Origin: Cryptomeria japonica
Taxonomy: Eukaryota; Streptophyta; Pinopsida; Cupressales; Cupressaceae
Assembly: GCF_030272615.1 (NCBI RefSeq)
Contig: NC_081407.1
Coordinates: 137,708,897-137,772,896, forward strand
Direction of reading: 5' to 3'
DNA length: 64,000 bases
The stretch's first letter is position 1, and each line of letters opens with the position of its first letter. The notes under the pieces were generated by a model, which did no database searches, was not told where the DNA came from, and saw only the letters and a program-made list of their open reading frames with translations. A program made the translations under genes and the position numbers. Positions 57,841 to 64,000 of this stretch are shown in pieces.

Positions 57841-57993
57841 AGAAGTTGCTTGACAACTTTTTTGACAATTTTTTTGACAACAATGACAATTTTTGCTCAA
57901 ATTGTATCTAGTCTCAATCTATGACCCCTATGACCTGATAATGACTCAAATAATTCTCCATCATTATACAAGAATCAAGAATGCTCATGATTG
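57841..57993. other. Short spacer with TTTGACAA repeats
   Basis: GACAATTTTT words occur four times in 57855-57895. No gene. The end (57980-57993) is the left target copy of the SINE. Confidence 0.6.
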
Positions 57994-58122
57994 TACAACT
58001 TGAGTTGGCCTAGTGGTGGAGAACTTGTGCTCTTGAAAGAGGGGTCACAAGTTCAAATCCCACAAGGGGGTAGGGTATGTACACCTTATCGCCTTCGGCC
58101 CATTACCTATAAAAAAAATAAA
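57994..58122 (+). mobile_element. tRNA-derived SINE with target duplication
   Basis: GTTGGCCTAGTGG (box A, about 58004-58016) and GGTCACAAGTTCAAATCCC (box B) are followed by GGGGGTAGGGTATGTACACC, GCCTTCGGCCC and an A-rich tail. The layout is close to Au-type plant SINEs. The flanks 57980-57993 and 58123-58136 (AATGCTCATGATTG / AATTCTCATGATTG) agree at 13 of 14 bases, so the insertion is well defined. Confidence 0.88.
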
Positions 58123-58136
58123 AATTCTCATGATTG

Positions 58137-58618
58137 ACCAGGGACACATCACATATACTCAAAACATAGTCACAAAACATTGACACACAAAATAGTCACA
58201 AAACATTGTCACATATTATTCAAAAATTTGCCTCTAAATATGGTCAAATCAGCTCTTGTCTATTTGATTATACAAAAAATTGTCTTACAAATCATCTCAT
58301 GGGCTTTTATACAAAATTTGGCATTACAATATGTGCGATTCAGCTCATCGCCATTTTAATATACAAATCATCTCATGGGCTTTTATGCAAAATTTGACAT
58401 TACAATATGTGCGATTCAGCTCATCGCCATTTTAATATACAAAATTTGGCATGTACATATGTATAAATCAGCTCATTGCCACTTAAATATACAAAATTAT
58501 GCCCCTAAACATGTAAAAATTAGCTCATGGGCATTTATATATACAAAAAATGAATATAGAACAATTCATTGATGATTTATACAAAATTATCAAAATCATT
58601 CTACTCTGAACCGTAGAA
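58137..58618. repeat. A+T-rich stretch with a 77-bp direct repeat
   Basis: CATCTCATGGGCTTTTATGC, CATTACAATATGTGCGATTC and AGCTCATCGCCATTTTAATA occur twice (58292-58370 and 58369-58445), and weaker copies follow to about 58550. No gene; the transposase stop lies at 58619. Confidence 0.65.
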
Positions 58619-61544
58619 TCAATCAAGGGAGCCTTCAGGATCGGCTCTAACCCGTATTGTGTCAAGTATTGCCTCGTGGTTAGATTCATGAACTTTCCAT
58701 AAAATCTTGTTATGAGGTCTAGCATGATACTTCATCAAATGAATATTTGTTGCAACAAGAAGGTTATAGAAATGAAGAATATGTTTCTGTGTTTCAAAGT
58801 CCTTGAACAACCAAACATCATAATTCTTGATAGGGTATCTCCGAAGCCATGTTCCTGTCACGGAAACAAACCCTATTGGGTACTCAATACCCTCTCCATC
58901 AATGATTGTGGTTGTCAATTTTCTTTTAGGCTCAACACAATGACACAAATAGTAATCTGTTCCTTCTTCATTGTTCTCTTCTGCAACAACTGCATATACA
59001 TGACCTGCATTTTATAAAGTGTTAATTAATACCAAAAATAAAGTATGATGTACAACAAAATGGACCAAAAAGAATACTTGAAATAAATTAACTCAAAAAA
59101 TCACCTGAATCGACTAGGTTGGATACATGGTCAAAATCCACTGATGTCTCTATCTGGCTCAATTGTAGTGCTTTGGGAATTTGATATGAATCAATGGGAA
59201 CCAATGGTCTACAAGACCATTTGTCAACCCACTCTTGTGATTCACATTCTTCCCACAAACAATACATGCATGAAGAGCAAAAACATACCATCTGTCTCGT
59301 ATAAATTACCAGTGAACTTGAATTTGAACTCATAAATGAGTGCATGTCACTCGATTCTGCAACTATACAACAATCTAGATAGTTTTCAATGTTAGATTCA
59401 GTGATCAACCAAAAATATCTACGAACCAATGATGTACCTGGATTACCTGGACCCATCGTAGGCTCACACCTTCGCACAATTGTTTCTGCATCTACCGACT
59501 CAACACCACCTTCGTACTTCAATTCTTCCTTGGCTAGGGTTATTTTCACACATGCTCCTGCACCATCGTGCTCTCCCTTACCATGTCCAGCCTCAGTGAA
59601 ATTCCAAAAACATTGTACACCGCTTGTCACATGCATCCTTGTCAACCAATAAAACATCCTTGCATTCTTGAATTGTGTGGTGCAATTATCTGACCATATT
59701 AAGTGCCGGTTGTATCGTGTGTTCCTTTCCCTTAAACTATCATGGAAAACTTTAAAGCATCCTTGTACAAACTCTGATGAATGAGTACGATCATCACTTA
59801 TATAGAAGTGATACTCTCTTACAACCTTTCTATCCTCCTCTATGCTATCATCTGCATGCATGAATGCTGTGTGTACAAAAATAGAAACTTGTGTAGAGTG
59901 ATAATACATGAATTGCACTTCATTTTGAGGTTGTAGTGTATAATTTTCAGCAAAATCAATGATAGAGACAATGGTATGAAGAGGAAATGTGTCCTTACAT
60001 AACTTGAATTGCTCATCTAACAATCAAGCTCTATGTGTATGCATTATGTACTCATAAACTAGTTTCTCTTGAAACATTTTCATAAATTGAGCTACACATA
60101 TATCATTTTTCACTAGCTCACATCTCTTCAAATCTTTTCCATCTTTAACTCCATATGTGACTGTCTTGTATTTTCCGAAAGAAACTAGTTTCGTACCAAT
60201 TTCATGTGTGCTCTCCAAATGTATGCATATTGGTAAACGTTGCAAACCACTACATATAGCACAAGAACCTTCCAAACAAGGCATCTTATAATAAATGCAA
60301 CCATCATGTCTATTACATAGCACACTTGAAAAAAATTCTCTTGCAGACTTAGGAGGTACTTTTATATTACATTCCTACAAAACAATGTTAGTGTGCAAAG
60401 TAGAACAAATATGACGGAAAATATCATAATGCATGGAAAATTCAATATGCATCCTACAACAACATGTGGTGCGTACATGATTAATCTTAATATAAAAAGG
60501 TTTTTCCATTTCAAAAAATATTTGAGAAATTTTTATTTGAGGAAACTTTTGAAGGAATCTATCATAAAATTTAGTTTGAGTCATATCCAAATAGTGTTTT
60601 GCATGTGGCTCATGATTTTTAGACCCAATCTGCCTTCTAACAACATCTCTTTGGTTGGGTGATACTCTTGTGTTGTCATGCCAAAAATTTTCAATTAATG
60701 TTTTTAGTGCATCAACAACAACCTTGTCTTTGCGTGGCAGTCTACCTGAGAATGCCCAAAGAGAATTATTGTTAGGTTCCTCTATTTGTTCCCATTTCTT
60801 TAATGCTTTACTTAATGTTGTTCTACTAACATTTAATGACTTACTTGTTTTTCTTATCAAACGATCTTTTTTTATTTTCTTACTCATTATGGTTGATGTA
60901 ATGACACGTCGAGTAGCATTAGAATCTTTACTGTGTGTTTTTGAACCAATAGATTGATATACATCAAATAGATTTCTGACAATAGTTCTTTAACTGTTAC
61001 TTTCAGATGATCTTAGGCCTAGAATTTTCATTGTCTCTCTAAAATTCAAATTTTTAATCATTTGAACAATTAATTGACATCTTGCGGTTTGATTTAAGTT
61101 TTTAAAATAGTTTTGCCATATTCTTTTAACCATTCTCTTACACGTTCGTTCATTCATTTTATTGGGCATTGACTTCAATATATTCTCATCAATGTCAATT
61201 AGATACTTTGGTTTCCTATGAATGATTCTAGGAGGTGTTAACATCGGTGCATTATGTACATTCAATTCATCAAGTAGAGAAGGTGTAATATGTTCATCAT
61301 TTAATTGATTATTCAATGCGGTATCTTCTTCAATTGCATTAGGTTCAAATGGTAAATTATCAAATGTTTCTTCTTCAATTGCATTAGGTGCATTATATTC
61401 ATTTGGTAAATCGGATTGAGATGTTGAGGATGACATACCTTCTTCTCCCATTGTTCTTATGTCACACAATTTCTTCATACGTTGCCTTTGTCTTTCCTTT
61501 TGAGCCTCTCGTTGTTCCATCGTTCCTCGCTTGTTCTTTCCCAT
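58619..61544 (-). pseudogene. DDE-type transposase gene of the DNA transposon, one intron, three stops
   Basis: Start ATG at 61544 (MGKNKRGTMEQREAQKERQR). Exon 1 runs in a single frame to 59105. The intron 59104-59005 (100 bp, GT...GCAG) is followed by exon 2, 59004-58619. The product is about 941 residues. Residues 233-252 (TSKSLNVSRTTLSKALKKW) look like a helix-turn-helix. A Cys-rich part (PCLEGSCAICSGL) precedes the catalytic region. IIDFAENYTL (D530), LIWSDNCTTQFKN (D619) and AGHGKGEHDGAGACVK (E658/D660) match the D...D...E/D pattern of a cut-and-paste transposase. I know this family from animal genomes (FSDG..SQFKN...HGKG..DG.GG). A Sola-type origin is possible but unproven. In-frame stops at 60990, 60375 and 60024 each fit one C-to-T change, so decay is mild. 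The frame resumes across the intron exactly (DSG|HVYAVV), supporting the model. Confidence 0.85.
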
Positions 61545-61860
61545 GGTTGATATTAGTTGACCTAAATAGAATCATATTACATATATATGTAAAGAAAAGT
61601 TCATAAATAAACAAATAACCATAAATATGCATCTTATCACTATTTTTTGGAATCAAACTATTAAACAATCACAATTAAATCATTTGAAACCATGCAAAAA
61701 CAAAAAACTAATAAAAACAACAATTCAATCATTTGAAATCATGCAAAAACAAAAAATTCACTTACTTTTATGTATACAACAGTGATAGAAGTGCAGACAC
61801 AGTTCCAGTGGGGCCTTCAATGACCTCAAAAAATTCTTTTGAGGCCGTTGAGGCTCTTGG
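61545..61860 (-). other. 5' region of the transposase gene
   Basis: A+T-rich, no further ORF. A block of about 45 bp is present twice (TCAATCATTTGAAA...CATGCAAAAACAAAAAA, about 61675-61755). The promoter must lie here or in the subterminal repeats; no clear TATA box stands out. Confidence 0.45.
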
Positions 61861-61882
61861 GCAACTAAAACTATGTCTATAA

Positions 61883-62150
61883 CTGCGTACGTGCTACATT
61901 AATAACCGCATACGCGCTGTTAGACCTTAAAATGTTGACAAGCCCAACGGTATTGTTTTTTCCCATTATGGACTGATAAGTAGCGCATACATGCTACTAA
62001 GCCTAAAAATTGTTATCGCAAGGTAACGAATAATGGGAATAGTACCCTGTACGCGCTTATGAGTAATAAGTACCACGTACGCGCTCCTTTGCCTTAAAAA
62101 AGTTATGGCAGGGTAGTGAACTAATAGTTTCATTACCCCGTACGCACTAT
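61883..62150. repeat. Right subterminal repeat cluster (GCGTACG words)
   Basis: Words: CTGCGTACGTGCTAC, CCGCATACGCGCTG, AGCGCATACATGCTAC, TGTACGCGCTTA, CACGTACGCGCTCC, CCGTACGCACT. They share the core and the GCTAC/GTAGC ending with the left cluster. TTATGGCAGGGTAGTGAA and TTATCGCAAGGTAACGAA form a second internal repeat pair. Confidence 0.75.
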
Positions 62151-62164
62151 TAGTACTAGAAAAG

Positions 62165-64000
<1,836 letters not shown>

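Larger units (their letters stand above)
52066..62150. mobile_element. Large DNA transposon (about 10 kb) with two convergent genes and subterminal repeats
   Basis: Both edges carry clusters of a GCGTACG-type word. The outermost copies face each other: AGTGCGTACGTGG near 52069-52081 and its reverse form CCCCGTACGCACT near 62135-62147. Inside lie a plus-strand ten-exon gene (52407-55020), a 359-bp-unit array (55535-57840), a SINE (57994-58122) and a minus-strand transposase gene (61544-58619). No target duplication could be fixed, so the exact ends are uncertain by some tens of bases. Subterminal repeats and two genes recall CACTA elements, but the transposase is not of the CACTA type as I know it. 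Confidence 0.75.

Noticed and set aside
57994-58122. A tRNA gene
   Set aside because: Boxes A and B are present, but no cloverleaf or anticodon arm can be folded, and an A-rich tail and target duplication mark it as a SINE.

Overview
The window looks like non-genic DNA from a large-genome seed plant, most likely a gymnosperm. This rests on Copia and Gypsy LTR retrotransposons nested in each other, LINE and SINE remnants, plant-type TATA boxes, a captured plant mobile domain (PMD) gene, A+T-rich spacers and the absence of any intact host gene. The species cannot be fixed from the sequence. Almost every coding stretch is a decayed element gene, broken mainly by stops that look like C-to-T changes.

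Layout. 1-26198 is a nest. The outermost layer is an older minus-strand LTR element (LTR about 25389-26198). A plus-strand Copia element (758-23192; both LTRs, tRNA-Met primer site, gag-protease) sits in it. That Copia was hit twice. A minus-strand Gypsy element carrying only gag-protease lies at 4175-7885 (TSD GAAAT). A 13.5-kb composite lies at 9221-22754 (TSD GTATA) and splits the Copia 3' LTR after 10 bp. The composite has two clearly different terminal LTRs, two opposed 3' ends with polypurine tracts, a PMD pseudogene with one intron, many tandem repeats, and a near-perfect inverted LTR repeat of about 1.17 kb per arm.

26199-33012 is A+T-rich spacer with small duplications, SINE-like pieces and one possible promoter with a first exon. 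33018-40592 is a second Copia-type element (TSD ATTAG). It has gag with four zinc knuckles and a large K/E-rich second ORF of unknown function, and no pol. 40593-51560 holds a Copia RT relic, a LINE 3' end, a GC-rich hairpin block, and an ORF1-like non-LTR relic interrupted by a solo LTR (TSD AAGGY).

About 52066-62150 is a large DNA transposon and the best candidate for something undescribed. It has GCGTACG-type subterminal repeats at both ends and a minus-strand DDE-type transposase gene with one clear intron. A convergent plus-strand gene of ten exons has an unknown product, and an internal tandem array has a 359-bp unit. The transposase resembles a family I know from animal genomes; I cannot name the superfamily with certainty. 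A 1-kb AG-rich tract borders it.

The elements do not form a cellular pathway. What links them is their nesting order, readable from target-site duplications and from reading frames that resume across insertions.
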